A stretch of DNA of 64,000 nucleotides from an uncultured SAR86 cluster bacterium (GTDB lineage Bacteria > Pseudomonadota > Gammaproteobacteria > Magnimaribacterales > AG-339-G14): assembly GCA_902595715.1 (NCBI GenBank), contig CACJRI010000001.1:114406-178405 (forward strand), in the 5' to 3' direction. Under the pieces are notes generated by a model. That model saw only the letters and a program-made list of their open reading frames with translations. It was not told the DNA's origin and ran no database searches. Positions 17,511-27,230 of this stretch are shown here, in pieces (within the stretch, counting starts at the first letter, position 1; each line of letters opens with the position of its first letter). The translations under genes and the position numbers were made by a program.

Positions 17511-19532
17511 ATGAAAAGAATGCTTATCAATGCTACTCAGCCGGAAGAACTAAGAGTTGCAATAACAGAAGGTAATCTTTTATACGATTTAGATATTGAG
17601 AATATCAGTGAAATCCGTAGAAAAGGGAACATATATAAAGGAAAAGTTAGTAGAATTGAACCAAGTCTAGGAGCTGCTTTTGTAAACTATGGGGCAGAAA
17701 GACACGGTTTTTTACCTTTCAAAGAAATCTCTCCTCAATTTTATCCTGAAAAACATAATCGAAATTCAAGACTATCCGTTTCAGATTGTCTAAAAAAAGA
17801 CCAAGAAATTCTTATTCAAGTTGAAAAAGATGAACGAGGCAATAAAGGAGCAGCTCTAACAACGAATATAAGTCTAGCAGGAAGATATTTAGTCTTAATG
17901 CCTAATAACCCAAAAGCTGCAGGAATCTCTAGAAGGTTAGAAGGCAAAGAGAGAGATAAACTTAAAGAGAGAATTGCGTCTTTGAATGTTCCCGATTCTA
18001 TGGGTTTAATTGTAAGAACTGCCGGAGAAGGAAAAGATCTAGAAGATCTTAAATGGGATTTAGAGTACCTTCAAAGAGTTTGGGAAGGTATTAGCGAAGC
18101 AAATACCTTAAAGAATAGCCCGATCTTGATTTTCAAAGAAAGCGATATCATTATCAGAGCTTTAAGAGATTATTTAAAAGAAGATATAGAAGAAATCTGG
18201 GTTGATACTGAAGAAGCCTTTGGAGAGGCATCTGAATTCGTTGAACGAGTAATGCCTGATCAAGCTAAAATCCTCAATAAGTATGAAAATACTCTCCCTC
18301 TTTTCACCCGATATCAAATTGAATCTCAAATTGAGACTGCATATCAAAGAGAAGTAAAACTTACATCTGGGGGGTCAATTGTTATAGATGATGCGGAGGC
18401 ACTAGTTGCAATAGATATCAACTCCTCTCAAGCTACTTCCGGCAAGGATATTGAAGAAACTGCGGTTAAAACTAATATAGAAGCATGCGAGGAAATTGGA
18501 AGGCAATTGAGGCTTAGAGATATTGGTGGATTGGTTGTAATTGATTTCATCGATATGATGAAACTTGAAAATAAGCGCGCTGTAGAAGATGCTATGAGAG
18601 AAGCACTTTCTGAAGATAGAGCCAGGGTACAAATTGGACGTATTTCTAGATTTGGATTGCTTGAACTATCAAGGCAAAGACTAAGATCGTCTTTAAAAGA
18701 AAGATGGACTCAAGATATCAATACACTTTCTACTGCAGTTCTTAGATTGCTTGAAGAAGAATCCAGTAAAGAAAAAACTAGTGAAGTAAGGGCAATTGTA
18801 TCTCCTGATATGTCAGCATTACTTCTAAATGAAAGAAGAGTTCGTTTGAATGATATAGAAGCTAGGAGCAATGTAAAACTTGTTGTGATTTCTGATGCAA
18901 CCAGACCCGACTCCAGATTTGAAGTCATAAGAATAAAAGATGGAAAGGTAATTGATCCTGAAAAAAATAGATCGAGTATTTCTGTTGCTGATCATTTTGA
19001 AAAGAAAAGTAAGAAGAAAACTTCTGAAGAAAAACCTCTTTTAGACATTAAAAGATCGCGCAGACCAAAAAAATCTTTATTCAAAAGAATCTTAGAACTT
19101 TTTAAGAGTGAGAGGCCAAAGAATAAATCTCAAAAATCCAATAAAAGATCTAAATATTCTAAGAATCAAGGTAAAAAACCGTATCAGAAAAATAGAAATA
19201 GGTTTGATAGTAAAAATAAACCAAATTCTAATAAATTTAAGGATAATAAAAAGACAAATTCTAAACAGAGAAAATCTCAAAATTCTCCAGAAGATAAACA
19301 AAATAGAGTTGCTAGAAAGCCAAAATCTGATAGCTCTAGAACATCTAAACCTAAAGAGATAGCTGAAACTGGATCGTCTCAAGAAAAAGAAAACATTATC
19401 AAAAATGAAGCTGTTCCAAAGCCTAAGAAATTGAGTAGGCCTAAGAAAGAAAAAGAAGTGGAAGTTAAAAAAGAAGTTGCAGAAGAAAAGAAAACTGTAG
19501 AAAGAGCAGCAAACGATCCGAGAAATAAATAA
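17511..19532 (+). CDS. rne: Ribonuclease E, without the zinc-link motif
   Basis: The 673-residue protein starts MKRMLINATQPEELRVAI, the RNase E N-terminus, with an S1 domain at about 39-125 and a DNase I-like catalytic region carrying Asp302 (AIDINS) and Asp345 (VIDFIDM). It initiates mRNA decay and rRNA/tRNA processing. The CPRCSG-type zinc-link normally between RQRLxxSL and the next helix is missing: the sequence passes from RSSLKERWTQ to DINTLSTAVLRL, about 13 residues shorter than E. coli. The last 170 residues are a Lys/Asn/Ser-rich disordered tail, shorter than the E. coli scaffold region. GAGGTG lies 6 bases before the ATG. Confidence 0.93.
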   Translation: MKRMLINATQPEELRVAITEGNLLYDLDIENISEIRRKGNIYKGKVSRIEPSLGAAFVNYGAERHGFLPFKEISPQFYPEKHNRNSRLSVSDCLKKDQEILIQVEKDERGNKGAALTTNISLAGRYLVLMPNNPKAAGISRRLEGKERDKLKERIASLNVPDSMGLIVRTAGEGKDLEDLKWDLEYLQRVWEGISEANTLKNSPILIFKESDIIIRALRDYLKEDIEEIWVDTEEAFGEASEFVERVMPDQAKILNKYENTLPLFTRYQIESQIETAYQREVKLTSGGSIVIDDAEALVAIDINSSQATSGKDIEETAVKTNIEACEEIGRQLRLRDIGGLVVIDFIDMMKLENKRAVEDAMREALSEDRARVQIGRISRFGLLELSRQRLRSSLKERWTQDINTLSTAVLRLLEEESSKEKTSEVRAIVSPDMSALLLNERRVRLNDIEARSNVKLVVISDATRPDSRFEVIRIKDGKVIDPEKNRSSISVADHFEKKSKKKTSEEKPLLDIKRSRRPKKSLFKRILELFKSERPKNKSQKSNKRSKYSKNQGKKPYQKNRNRFDSKNKPNSNKFKDNKKTNSKQRKSQNSPEDKQNRVARKPKSDSSRTSKPKEIAETGSSQEKENIIKNEAVPKPKKLSRPKKEKEVEVKKEVAEEKKTVERAANDPRNK

Positions 19533-19533
19533 A

Positions 19534-20364
19534 TTAAGACTTATTAATAAAGTTTTCTATCAACTTCCCAGAAATTGAAATATTTGCTGGTGGAATATTT
19601 TTTGGCATGTTTTCTATGGTAAACCATTGGGCATCGTCAATTTCCTCTCCATCGGGTTTTAATTCTCCAGAATCATATTCAGCATAAAAGCCCAACATTA
19701 ATTGACTTGGAAATGGCCACGCCTGGCTAGAAAAATATTCTAAATTTTTAATATTGATATTTACTTCTTCTTTGACCTCCCTTTTCAATGCACTTTCTAC
19801 AGATTCTCCAGGCTCTATAAAACCAGCTAGAGTGCTATAAAAATTTGGGGGAAAATTTTTATTGTGCGCAAGTAAAAACTCTTTTTCTCTGTATATCAAA
19901 GTAATTACACAAGGGGAAATTCTTGGATACACAAGTTGTCCTTTGCATTGAATACAATCTTTTTTATGATAAGCCCTTTCCTGAGGGTGTCTTTCCAATA
20001 CATCGCCACATGCTCCACAAAATTTATGGTCTTTCGACCAGTTTATGATTTGAATCGATCTAGCAATGACATCAAATAATTGATCAGGCATCCTGCCTAA
20101 AGCAGAACGCATATCGATAAAAATTGAGTGTTCCAATTCACACTGATTTTTTTCAGCAAGAATCACAAAACAGGGTTGTTTATTTAGATATCCTAGAAAA
20201 TGTCTTTCTTTTTCCTCGATGTAAGACCAAGTCAATTCATCTTGTGTAAGAGGTCTGATGAAATTCTCATTTGAAAAAGATAGGATGCTTTGATCAAATA
20301 TAACAAAGAAAACTGAATCTTTAGGTTCATTTTCTATATAATTTGCAGGTTCAAAGGTAAACAA
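19534..20364 (-). CDS. nudC: NADH pyrophosphatase / NAD-cap hydrolase
   Basis: The 276-residue protein has a zinc ribbon (Cys116, Cys119, Cys137, Cys140), a Nudix box from Gly181 to about 203 with REVKEE at 195-200, and [10 protein letters not shown], the NudC-specific motif (usually SQPWPFPxS). NudC hydrolyses NADH and removes NAD caps from RNA. Translation starts at TTG (20364) with GGAG 7 bases upstream; that GGAG overlaps the position just before the divergent nhaB ATG. It ends 1 base from the convergent rne stop, which is notable for two RNA-turnover enzymes but may be chance. Confidence 0.92.
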   Translation of the reverse strand: MFTFEPANYIENEPKDSVFFVIFDQSILSFSNENFIRPLTQDELTWSYIEEKERHFLGYLNKQPCFVILAEKNQCELEHSIFIDMRSALGRMPDQLFDVIARSIQIINWSKDHKFCGACGDVLERHPQERAYHKKDCIQCKGQLVYPRISPCVITLIYREKEFLLAHNKNFPPNFYSTLAGFIEPGESVESALKREVKEEVNINIKNLEYFSSQAWPFPSQLMLGFYAEYDSGELKPDGEEIDDAQWFTIENMPKNIPPANISISGKLIENFINKS

Positions 20365-20375
20365 GTTTAATCTCC

Positions 20376-21848
20376 ATGATAAGTTCGATTTATTATAATT
20401 TTTTGGGAGCTGCTCCTAATTGGTATAAAAACACAATCATTTCTTTTTTGATTGTAAATCCGATTATATACATTTTATTCGATGCTATGAGTTTGCCTGC
20501 AGGATTTATTCTTGGATGGATTATCTTAGGAGAGTTTATCTTTACTTTAGCAATGGCAATCAAGTGCTATCCCCTGCAACCTGGAGGCTTGATTGCTTTA
20601 GAGTCGATTTTGATGGGTCTAACGAATACCGGACAAATTTATTATGAAGTTGAAGCAAATTTAAAAGTAATTCTTCTTTTGGTATTCATGGTAGCTGGTA
20701 TTTATTTTATGAAAGACTTCCTTTTGTATATCTTTACCAAGCTTCTTATTAATATCAAAAATAAAAGGCTTTTGTGTTTGCTCTTTGTATTCGCTGCAGC
20801 GTTTTTGTCTGCCTTTTTAGATGCATTAACAGTGATGGCTGTTTTGATTGCAGTAGCTGCAGGTTTTTATCACGTCTATAAAAGTGTTGCCTCAAAGGAA
20901 GAATCTTTTTCTGAGAACTCTGAAGAATTTCAAACTTTCAAAGGTTTTCTTAGAAACCTCTTAATGCATGGTGCTGTTGGAACTGCCTTGGGAGGAGTTG
21001 CAACTACTGTTGGTGAGCCTCAGAATTTATTGATTGCAAGTGTTGCAGATTGGTCATTCATAGAGTTCTTTTTGAAAATGTTGCCGATTTCTTTTCCTGT
21101 CTTTATATCAGGCTTAATTACTTGTTATCTCATAGAAAGATTTTCTTTGTTTTCTTTTGGCGTTCAACTTCCTAGTCATATCAGGCAAATACTCTATGAT
21201 TTTGATAAACAAGAATCTTTAGAAAGAACTGATTCTCAAAATATGAAAATCGTTACTCAAGCAATTGTTGCTTTGGTACTTGTTTTTTCTCTAGCTTTTG
21301 GACTTGCAGCCGTCGGCTTGATTGGTTTGATGATCATTGTATTACTCACTGCATTTAATGGAGTAATAGAAGAGCCGAAACTAGGAAAAGCTTTTGAAGA
21401 AGCTCTTCCTTTTACCGCTCTATTGGTCGTATTTTTTGCCGTCGTTGCAGTTATTCATGACCAACATTTATTTACCCCTGTAATTAGTTATGTCTTAAGT
21501 CTTAAACAAGAAATTCAAATCCCAGTATTTTTCATGGTGAATGGTGTTTTGTCGATGATCAGTGATAATGTTTTTGTTGCTACCATTTATATCAGCGAAG
21601 TAAAAGCTGCCTTAGACAGTGGCGCAATAGGAAGAGAACAATTTGATTTGTTAGCGATTGCAATCAATAGTGGAACTAATTTGCCTAGTGTTGCAACTCC
21701 CAATGGGCAAGCTGCATTTTTATTTCTTCTAACCTCTTCTGTCGCACCTCTTTTAGGACTTTCATATTTAAGAATGGTTTTGATGGCATTACCCTACACT
21801 ATTGTTTTATCTATAGTTGGGGTTCTCTCTGTAATTTATTTTCTCTAA
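20376..21848 (+). CDS. nhaB: Na+/H+ antiporter NhaB
   Basis: The 490-residue membrane protein has about 12 hydrophobic segments and NhaB signatures: [11 protein letters not shown] near the N-terminus, [19 protein letters not shown] and [18 protein letters not shown]. It exports Na+ in exchange for protons, as expected in a marine organism. Its ATG is only 11 bases from the nudC start on the other strand, and no good Shine-Dalgarno is present, so its promoter probably lies inside nudC. It shares one base with dusA and begins a four-gene coupled run. Confidence 0.93.
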   Translation: MISSIYYNFLGAAPNWYKNTIISFLIVNPIIYILFDAMSLPAGFILGWIILGEFIFTLAMAIKCYPLQPGGLIALESILMGLTNTGQIYYEVEANLKVILLLVFMVAGIYFMKDFLLYIFTKLLINIKNKRLLCLLFVFAAAFLSAFLDALTVMAVLIAVAAGFYHVYKSVASKEESFSENSEEFQTFKGFLRNLLMHGAVGTALGGVATTVGEPQNLLIASVADWSFIEFFLKMLPISFPVFISGLITCYLIERFSLFSFGVQLPSHIRQILYDFDKQESLERTDSQNMKIVTQAIVALVLVFSLAFGLAAVGLIGLMIIVLLTAFNGVIEEPKLGKAFEEALPFTALLVVFFAVVAVIHDQHLFTPVISYVLSLKQEIQIPVFFMVNGVLSMISDNVFVATIYISEVKAALDSGAIGREQFDLLAIAINSGTNLPSVATPNGQAAFLFLLTSSVAPLLGLSYLRMVLMALPYTIVLSIVGVLSVIYFL

Positions 21849-22810
21849 TGGATAGATCTTTCTGCATTGCTCCAATGATGAGACGGACAGACCGTCATTT
21901 CAGATATCTATGTGGTTTATTATCCAAAAAAGCCACCCTTTTTACCGAGATGATTCATGCCAATGCAATAAATAGAAATGATCCTGAAAGGTTTTTAAAC
22001 AATTCCGATATTTCAAATGCTACTGTTTTGCAAGTCGGAGGAAGTTGTCCAAAAGAGCTAAAAAAAGCTACTCTAATAGCTAATGATTTTAATTATTCTG
22101 AGATAAATTTAAATTTAGGGTGCCCTAGCTCTAAAGTTCAATCAGGAAATTTTGGTGCAGTTTTAATGAAGGATGTAAATCTGGTTAAAAACTGTTTATC
22201 TGAAATGATCAAGGTTTCATCAAAAGAAGTTTCGGTAAAAATTAGATTAGGAGTTGATGACTCCAACATCAATGAGGGATTGGATTATTTCATAGAAGAA
22301 TTATCTAAAATCGGTGTAAATACTTTTTATGTGCATGCAAGAATCGCTCTCTTAAAGGGACTCGATCCTAAAGAAAATAGAACAATACCTCCTTTAAACT
22401 ATGAACGAGTTTTTCAAATCAAAAAAGACTTCAAACATCTGAATATAGTCGTTAACGGAGGTATAGAAGATTTCAAAGTAGCAAAAGATAAATTTCAAAA
22501 ATTGGATGGCATCATGGTCGGTAGGTCTGCTTATGACTTGCCCTTCAAATTATTTGATGTGGATCGTATTTTTTACAATTCCACAGAAACAAATAACTCA
22601 TTGATATCTGTCATTAATGAAATGTTTGACTATATAGACACATTAGATTTTAAAGATGAAATTAAGACTAAATTTCATATGTTAAATTTATTTAAAGGTT
22701 TAAATAATGCAAAAAAATCTAGACTTCTTTTGTTGAGTGATGAAAAAAATGACAAAATTAAAGGTGAGTTAAAAAATATTTTATTGGCAAATGAAAATCA
22801 AGCAGCATGA
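21848..22810 (+). CDS. dusA: tRNA-dihydrouridine synthase A
   Basis: The 320-residue flavoenzyme begins with CIAPMMRRTDRHFRYL, the DusA signature, and has the catalytic Cys92 in NLGCPSSKVQSG plus the FMN-binding NGGI and GRSAY motifs. DusA reduces U20/U20a in tRNA D-loops using NADPH. The start overlaps the nhaB stop (TAATG) and its end overlaps the TerB-like gene by 4 bases, so the genes are translationally coupled. Confidence 0.93.
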   Translation: MDRSFCIAPMMRRTDRHFRYLCGLLSKKATLFTEMIHANAINRNDPERFLNNSDISNATVLQVGGSCPKELKKATLIANDFNYSEINLNLGCPSSKVQSGNFGAVLMKDVNLVKNCLSEMIKVSSKEVSVKIRLGVDDSNINEGLDYFIEELSKIGVNTFYVHARIALLKGLDPKENRTIPPLNYERVFQIKKDFKHLNIVVNGGIEDFKVAKDKFQKLDGIMVGRSAYDLPFKLFDVDRIFYNSTETNNSLISVINEMFDYIDTLDFKDEIKTKFHMLNLFKGLNNAKKSRLLLLSDEKNDKIKGELKNILLANENQAA

Positions 22811-23250
22811 ATTTCTTTAAGAAAATTTTTCAAACCGAGGAAACTGAAGATCCTTCCATAGATGATAAAACGTCAACTAAAGCTTGTATTGCTCTTCTTC
22901 TAGAAACAAGTATGGCAGATGAGATTCTTGATGAATCTGAGTTGATGGCATTGAAGAATACTTTGCAAAAGGACTTTCAGATTAATGAAGATGAAATAGA
23001 TGAACTAATAAATCTTGCTAAAGAAAATGTAGAAGATTCAAATTCACTATATGAATTTACTCGCGATATAAATGATAATTTAGATGCAGCTGAGAGAGTA
23101 AAGCTCATAGAATCAATGTGGAAAATTGCATATGCAGATGGGAATATAGATAAGTATGAAGAACATATAATCAGAAAAGTATCCAATTTAATTTATGTAG
23201 CTCATTCTGATTTTATTAAAGCAAAACTTTCAGCAAAGGAACAAATATGA
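22807..23250 (+). CDS. TerB-like protein (tellurite-resistance fold)
   Basis: The 147-residue acidic helical protein contains two TerB-type segments (LLLETSMADEILDESE and MWKIAYADGNIDKYEEHIIRKV), the latter with the typical ADG.id.yE pattern that may bind metal. Function is unknown; TerB-fold proteins occur beside many membrane and stress genes and the name does not imply tellurite resistance here. It overlaps dusA and the following hydrolase by 4 bases each, so it is firmly in this operon. Confidence 0.75.
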   Translation: MNFFKKIFQTEETEDPSIDDKTSTKACIALLLETSMADEILDESELMALKNTLQKDFQINEDEIDELINLAKENVEDSNSLYEFTRDINDNLDAAERVKLIESMWKIAYADGNIDKYEEHIIRKVSNLIYVAHSDFIKAKLSAKEQI

Positions 23251-24497
23251 AAACTATCAATCCAGGTAAATTAGGTCTTTCCAAAGATAAATTAATGGCG
23301 ATGGAAAATTTCTTCAAAGAAAAATATGTCAAAAATGGCAAATTAGCCGGCATTCAAACTTTAATTGCAAGAAAAGGAAAAGTAATACATTTCGAATCTA
23401 CTGGATTAAGAGATGTTGAGAATAATAAAAAAATTGAAAAAGATACTATTTTCAGAATTTACTCAATGACCAAACCCATAACTAGTGTTGCCTTGATGCA
23501 ACTGTTTGAAAAAGGTCTTTTTCAATTAGCGGATCCAGTTGGAAAATTTTTACCAGAATTTAAGAATCCTAAAGTTTTTGTCTCTGGAAGTTATCCTCAT
23601 TTCATGACTCGCCCTGCTGACAGAGAAATTTCCATCAGAGATCTATTAACCCATACAGCGGGTCTAACTTATGGATTCCACTATCGAACAAATATCGATC
23701 ATGCCTATCGTAAAGTCTGGAGCGGTCCACGAGGAGACAATACAGACTTTAGCTTTCCCCCTCTTGATCTAGAAAATTTTTCTCAATCCATAGCGAGTCT
23801 CCCTCTTGAATTCAGTCCTGGAGATAAATGGAACTATAGTGTAGCAACTGATATTTGTGGAAGATTGATTGAGGTTTTGAGTGGAATGACTTTAGACGAT
23901 TACTTTACAAAACATATATTCAAGCCTCTTAAAATGAAAGATACTGGTTTTTATGTTCCTAAAAATAAAATTAAAAGATTTGCTGCATGTTATGAAAGAA
24001 CTCCAAAGGAATACCTAAGATTACAAGATACAGGCGACAGTAAAAGTGGTTATTCTAGCTCTCCTTTACACTTATCTGGTGGTGGGGGTTTGGTATCTAC
24101 AACTGAAGATTATTACAATTTTTGTCAAATGCTTTTAAATGGTGGAACTTTTGAAGGAAAGAGACTCTTATCAAGAAAAACAATAGAATTAATGACCTCA
24201 AATCATCTACCTGATAATCAAGACATGGTAACTATGGGCTCTGAAGGTAGTTTCAGTGAAATAAGATACAAAGGTGTTGGCTTTGGTCTGGGCTTTGGTG
24301 TCAATATTGATTTAGCTGATACTCAAAACTCTGGCTCAGTTGGTAGCTATAACTGGGGTGGTGCTGCTAGTACTTTTTTCTGGATAGATCCTCAAGAAGA
24401 ACTAATATGTATTTTAATGACTCAGTTAATGCCTTCAGGTTACTATCCGATAAGAATGCAAATGCAATCTATGGTTTATAGCGCTTTTATTGATTAG
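23247..24497 (+). CDS. Serine hydrolase of the beta-lactamase/esterase family
   Basis: The 416-residue protein has the S-x-x-K motif Ser73-Met-Thr-Lys76, a Tyr197-Ser-Val motif in place of YxN, and GGGGLVSTTEDY downstream. This is the class C beta-lactamase/EstB/LACTB-like superfamily, where many members are esterases or peptidases rather than antibiotic-inactivating enzymes. No signal peptide is visible, so an intracellular esterase or peptidase is more likely. It is coupled to the TerB-like gene by a 4-base overlap and ends directly against the convergent mlaA stop. Confidence 0.83.
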   Translation: MKTINPGKLGLSKDKLMAMENFFKEKYVKNGKLAGIQTLIARKGKVIHFESTGLRDVENNKKIEKDTIFRIYSMTKPITSVALMQLFEKGLFQLADPVGKFLPEFKNPKVFVSGSYPHFMTRPADREISIRDLLTHTAGLTYGFHYRTNIDHAYRKVWSGPRGDNTDFSFPPLDLENFSQSIASLPLEFSPGDKWNYSVATDICGRLIEVLSGMTLDDYFTKHIFKPLKMKDTGFYVPKNKIKRFAACYERTPKEYLRLQDTGDSKSGYSSSPLHLSGGGGLVSTTEDYYNFCQMLLNGGTFEGKRLLSRKTIELMTSNHLPDNQDMVTMGSEGSFSEIRYKGVGFGLGFGVNIDLADTQNSGSVGSYNWGGAASTFFWIDPQEELICILMTQLMPSGYYPIRMQMQSMVYSAFID

Positions 24498-25238
24498 CTA
24501 GAAATCCTCAAAATCTTGATCTTGAGACAGGTCTTCCTCAGATAGTCCATCATTGACCTCGTATTTTCTTCTCTCTAAGTATGCATCTCTTAAAAAAGCA
24601 TATTGATCTTTGCTTTCTATATCCGCAATACCTGTGAATGCTGAATAAGTATTTATTAAATCGAGAGAAATGAGACCTAATCTCGCAGCATTATCATCTA
24701 AAGACAAAGCTGGAGCTAATGCGATATCACCTACAAAAGTAAAAGCATCTCTAGTTGTACTTGGACCTAAAAAAGGAAGCATTAAATATGGACCAGGTTT
24801 TGCTCCCCATTTACCTAATGTTTGTCCAAAGTCTTCGCTGTGTTTTTCTAATCCCATTTCCGAGGCCACATCAAAAAAACCACCAAGTCCAAATATAGAA
24901 TTTATGAAAAACCGAGTGATGTCACTCATGGATTCAACTACATTGCCTTGTAAAAGGTTATTAATTGAAATTCTTATATCATCCAAATTAGCAAAGAAAT
25001 TCGTAATTGAAGTTTGAGCAAATTCAGGTGTAGCTTTGTCATAAAAGTCGGTAATGGGTCTTAAAAAGAATTTATCTAATTTGTTATTAAACTCAAAGAC
25101 TTTTCTATTGCTTTCTTCGTAAGGATCATCAGGATTAAAATCAACCGATAGACTACTCGTTGTTGCACAACCTGTAGTTATCAATAATAAAATCAAAAGA
25201 ATACTTTTGGCATTTGAGATAAAATGATAGCTCCCCAT
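24498..25238 (-). CDS. mlaA: MlaA (VacJ) outer-membrane lipoprotein
   Basis: The 246-residue protein has a lipobox ITTGC with Cys24 and the MlaA core DPYEESNRKVFEFNNKLDKF, followed by DFGQTLGKWGAKPGPYLMLPFLGPST. MlaA removes misplaced phospholipids from the outer leaflet of the outer membrane with a porin and the Mla transport chain. The other mla genes are not in this window. Its ATG is only 17 bases from the divergent metG ATG, so promoters of both must extend into coding sequence. Confidence 0.93.
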   Translation of the reverse strand: MGSYHFISNAKSILLILLLITTGCATTSSLSVDFNPDDPYEESNRKVFEFNNKLDKFFLRPITDFYDKATPEFAQTSITNFFANLDDIRISINNLLQGNVVESMSDITRFFINSIFGLGGFFDVASEMGLEKHSEDFGQTLGKWGAKPGPYLMLPFLGPSTTRDAFTFVGDIALAPALSLDDNAARLGLISLDLINTYSAFTGIADIESKDQYAFLRDAYLERRKYEVNDGLSEEDLSQDQDFEDF

Positions 25239-25255
25239 GGTAATAGCTTATTCCT

Positions 25256-26905
25256 ATGACAACGAAAAAAAAAGAACTAATTGTTACTAGTGCACTTCCC
25301 TATGCTAACGGTCCTCTTCATTTTGGACACTTACTAGAGCATATTCAAACTGATATTTGGGTTAGGTCTCAGCGTATTTTGGGAAACCATTGCATTTACC
25401 TTTGTGCTTCTGATGCTCACGGTACTCCCATAATGATGAAAGCTGAAGAAGAAGATATTTCTCCTGAAAAATTAGTTGATAAATACATGAAAGCTCATAA
25501 AAAAACCTTAGAAGCTTTTCAAGTAAGTCATGATTGTTATTATCAAACGCATAGCGATGAAAATAAAAAATACAGTGAGCTTATTTACAATACAGCTTTA
25601 GAAAATGGCTACATTAAAAAACAAAATATAAAGCAACTCTATGATGAAGATAAAAAATTATTCCTAGCCGATCGTTATGTTCAAGGCAATTGTCCAAAAT
25701 GCAATGCGCCTGATCAATATGGTGATAACTGTGATGTTTGCGGGGCAAAGTACGAAGCTACCGAATTAATCAATCCCTTATCAATTTTTTCTAAAAAACC
25801 TCCAGTAATAAAAGACAGTGAACATTTATTTTTTTCCTTAACAAAATTAGAAGCCGAAATAAAAAAATGGATAGACGAATCCTCTTTGCAAGAAAGTGTT
25901 ATTAACAAACTTCAAGAGTGGTTCAAAGATGGCCTGATGGATTGGGATATATCCAGAGATGCACCCTATTTTGGATTTAAAATACCGGGTTTTGAAGATA
26001 AATATTTTTATGTTTGGCTTGACGCGCCTATTGGTTATATTGGCACTTTAGAAAAATTTTTAAAAGATTCAGAAAATGAATCTTCTGCTAAAGATCTTTG
26101 GAGCGAGGATTCAAATCATGAAATTTATCACTTCATAGGGAAAGATATTCTCAATTTTCATGCTTTGTTTTGGCCAGCTTTATTGCATGCAGCGGAATTT
26201 AAAAAACCGTCTAATGTTTTTGTACATGGTTTTTTAACTTTGAATGGAAATAAAATGTCTAAATCTAAAGGTAATTTTCTGCTTGCGGATCAATATTCTG
26301 AAGAATTGGATTCTGATTATCTAAGATATTATTTAGCTTCGAAACTCACCAATAAAATCGATGATATTGATTTTGATCTAAAAGATTTTCAAAAAAAAGT
26401 TAATACCGATTTAGTAGGAAAGTTTATTAATATTGCCAGTAGAGTCCAAAAATTTTTAAAAACCAATAACAATAAAGTAGGTTCAGATTTAGATGAAAAT
26501 CTTATTGACGAATTCAAAGAAGAAGCAAAATTGATATTCCAAGACTATGTAAATTTAGATTATTCAAATGCCTGTAAAAAAATTATGAAACTAGCAGATT
26601 CTGCAAATCAGTATATCGACCAGAATCAGCCTTGGGTATTAGCTAAAGAGAAAATTAATGACAAGGAAGTTATAAAAATTTCTAGTACTGGCATGAATTT
26701 GTTTAGGATATTAAATATTTGCTTAGAACCTATAATCCCTGAAACTGCATTTAAAATTAGAAATTACTTGAATTTAACTGAAGATAATTTTGAACATATT
26801 ACGGTTTCAGTTAAAAATCATGAAATTCAATCTTTCAAGCCTTTAATTGAAAGGATTGAAGACGATAAAATTGATAATCTTATAGAGGCCAGTAAAAGTG
26901 GATGA
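25256..26905 (+). CDS. metG: Methionyl-tRNA synthetase, catalytic part
   Basis: The 549-residue protein has the class I motif HFGH (22-25), a four-cysteine zinc knuckle (Cys146, Cys149, Cys159, Cys162) and KMSKS (333-337), plus an anticodon-binding helical domain. It charges tRNA-Met. The C-terminal tRNA-binding domain that completes the roughly 677-residue E. coli enzyme is not in this frame; it is encoded by the next ORF, which overlaps by 8 bases in the +1 frame. Real gene fission and a one-base indel are both possible. Confidence 0.93.
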   Translation: MTTKKKELIVTSALPYANGPLHFGHLLEHIQTDIWVRSQRILGNHCIYLCASDAHGTPIMMKAEEEDISPEKLVDKYMKAHKKTLEAFQVSHDCYYQTHSDENKKYSELIYNTALENGYIKKQNIKQLYDEDKKLFLADRYVQGNCPKCNAPDQYGDNCDVCGAKYEATELINPLSIFSKKPPVIKDSEHLFFSLTKLEAEIKKWIDESSLQESVINKLQEWFKDGLMDWDISRDAPYFGFKIPGFEDKYFYVWLDAPIGYIGTLEKFLKDSENESSAKDLWSEDSNHEIYHFIGKDILNFHALFWPALLHAAEFKKPSNVFVHGFLTLNGNKMSKSKGNFLLADQYSEELDSDYLRYYLASKLTNKIDDIDFDLKDFQKKVNTDLVGKFINIASRVQKFLKTNNNKVGSDLDENLIDEFKEEAKLIFQDYVNLDYSNACKKIMKLADSANQYIDQNQPWVLAKEKINDKEVIKISSTGMNLFRILNICLEPIIPETAFKIRNYLNLTEDNFEHITVSVKNHEIQSFKPLIERIEDDKIDNLIEASKSG

Positions 26906-27230
26906 AATTACAATTGATGACTTTTTTAAAGTTGATTTAAGAATTGCAAAAGTAATAGAGGTTAGCGAGATTGAGGAAGCTGATAAATTGGTACAATTAA
27001 AACTAGATCTTGGTGAGCTGGGTAAAAAGACTGTTTTTGCCGGAATTAAGAAATATTATGAGCCCAAAAATTTGCTTAATAAAATGGTAGTTTGCGTTAA
27101 TAATTTAAAACCTCGCGAAATGAGATTTGGTACCTCAGAAGGAATGATTTTAGCTGCCAGTAATGAAGATAGTGGTGTTTATTTGGTCGGTCCTGATACT
27201 GATGCGCTGCCAGGGATGAAAGTAAGTTAA
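26898..27230 (+). CDS. tRNA-binding domain protein (MetRS C-terminal / Trbp111-like)
   Basis: The 110-residue protein begins at a GTG and reads DEITIDDFFKVDLRIAKVIE, the start of the EMAPII/Trbp111 OB-fold domain fused to the end of many MetRS proteins. GTSEGMILAAS is also typical. It would dimerise and hold tRNA for MetG. The GTG lies inside the last codons of metG (8-base overlap), and the two reading frames join without loss at the normal linker. It overlaps the following reductase by one base. Confidence 0.85.
   Translation: MDEITIDDFFKVDLRIAKVIEVSEIEEADKLVQLKLDLGELGKKTVFAGIKKYYEPKNLLNKMVVCVNNLKPREMRFGTSEGMILAASNEDSGVYLVGPDTDALPGMKVS

Noticed and set aside
19092..19382. ORFs on both strands in the rne tail region
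   Set aside because: They arise from the Lys/Asn-rich low-complexity tail of RNase E; the translations are repetitive Arg/Ile/Phe strings.
23247..24497. Antibiotic-resistance beta-lactamase
   Set aside because: The SxxK fold is shared with esterases and peptidases; there is no signal peptide and the YxN and KTG motifs are altered, so a resistance call is not supported.
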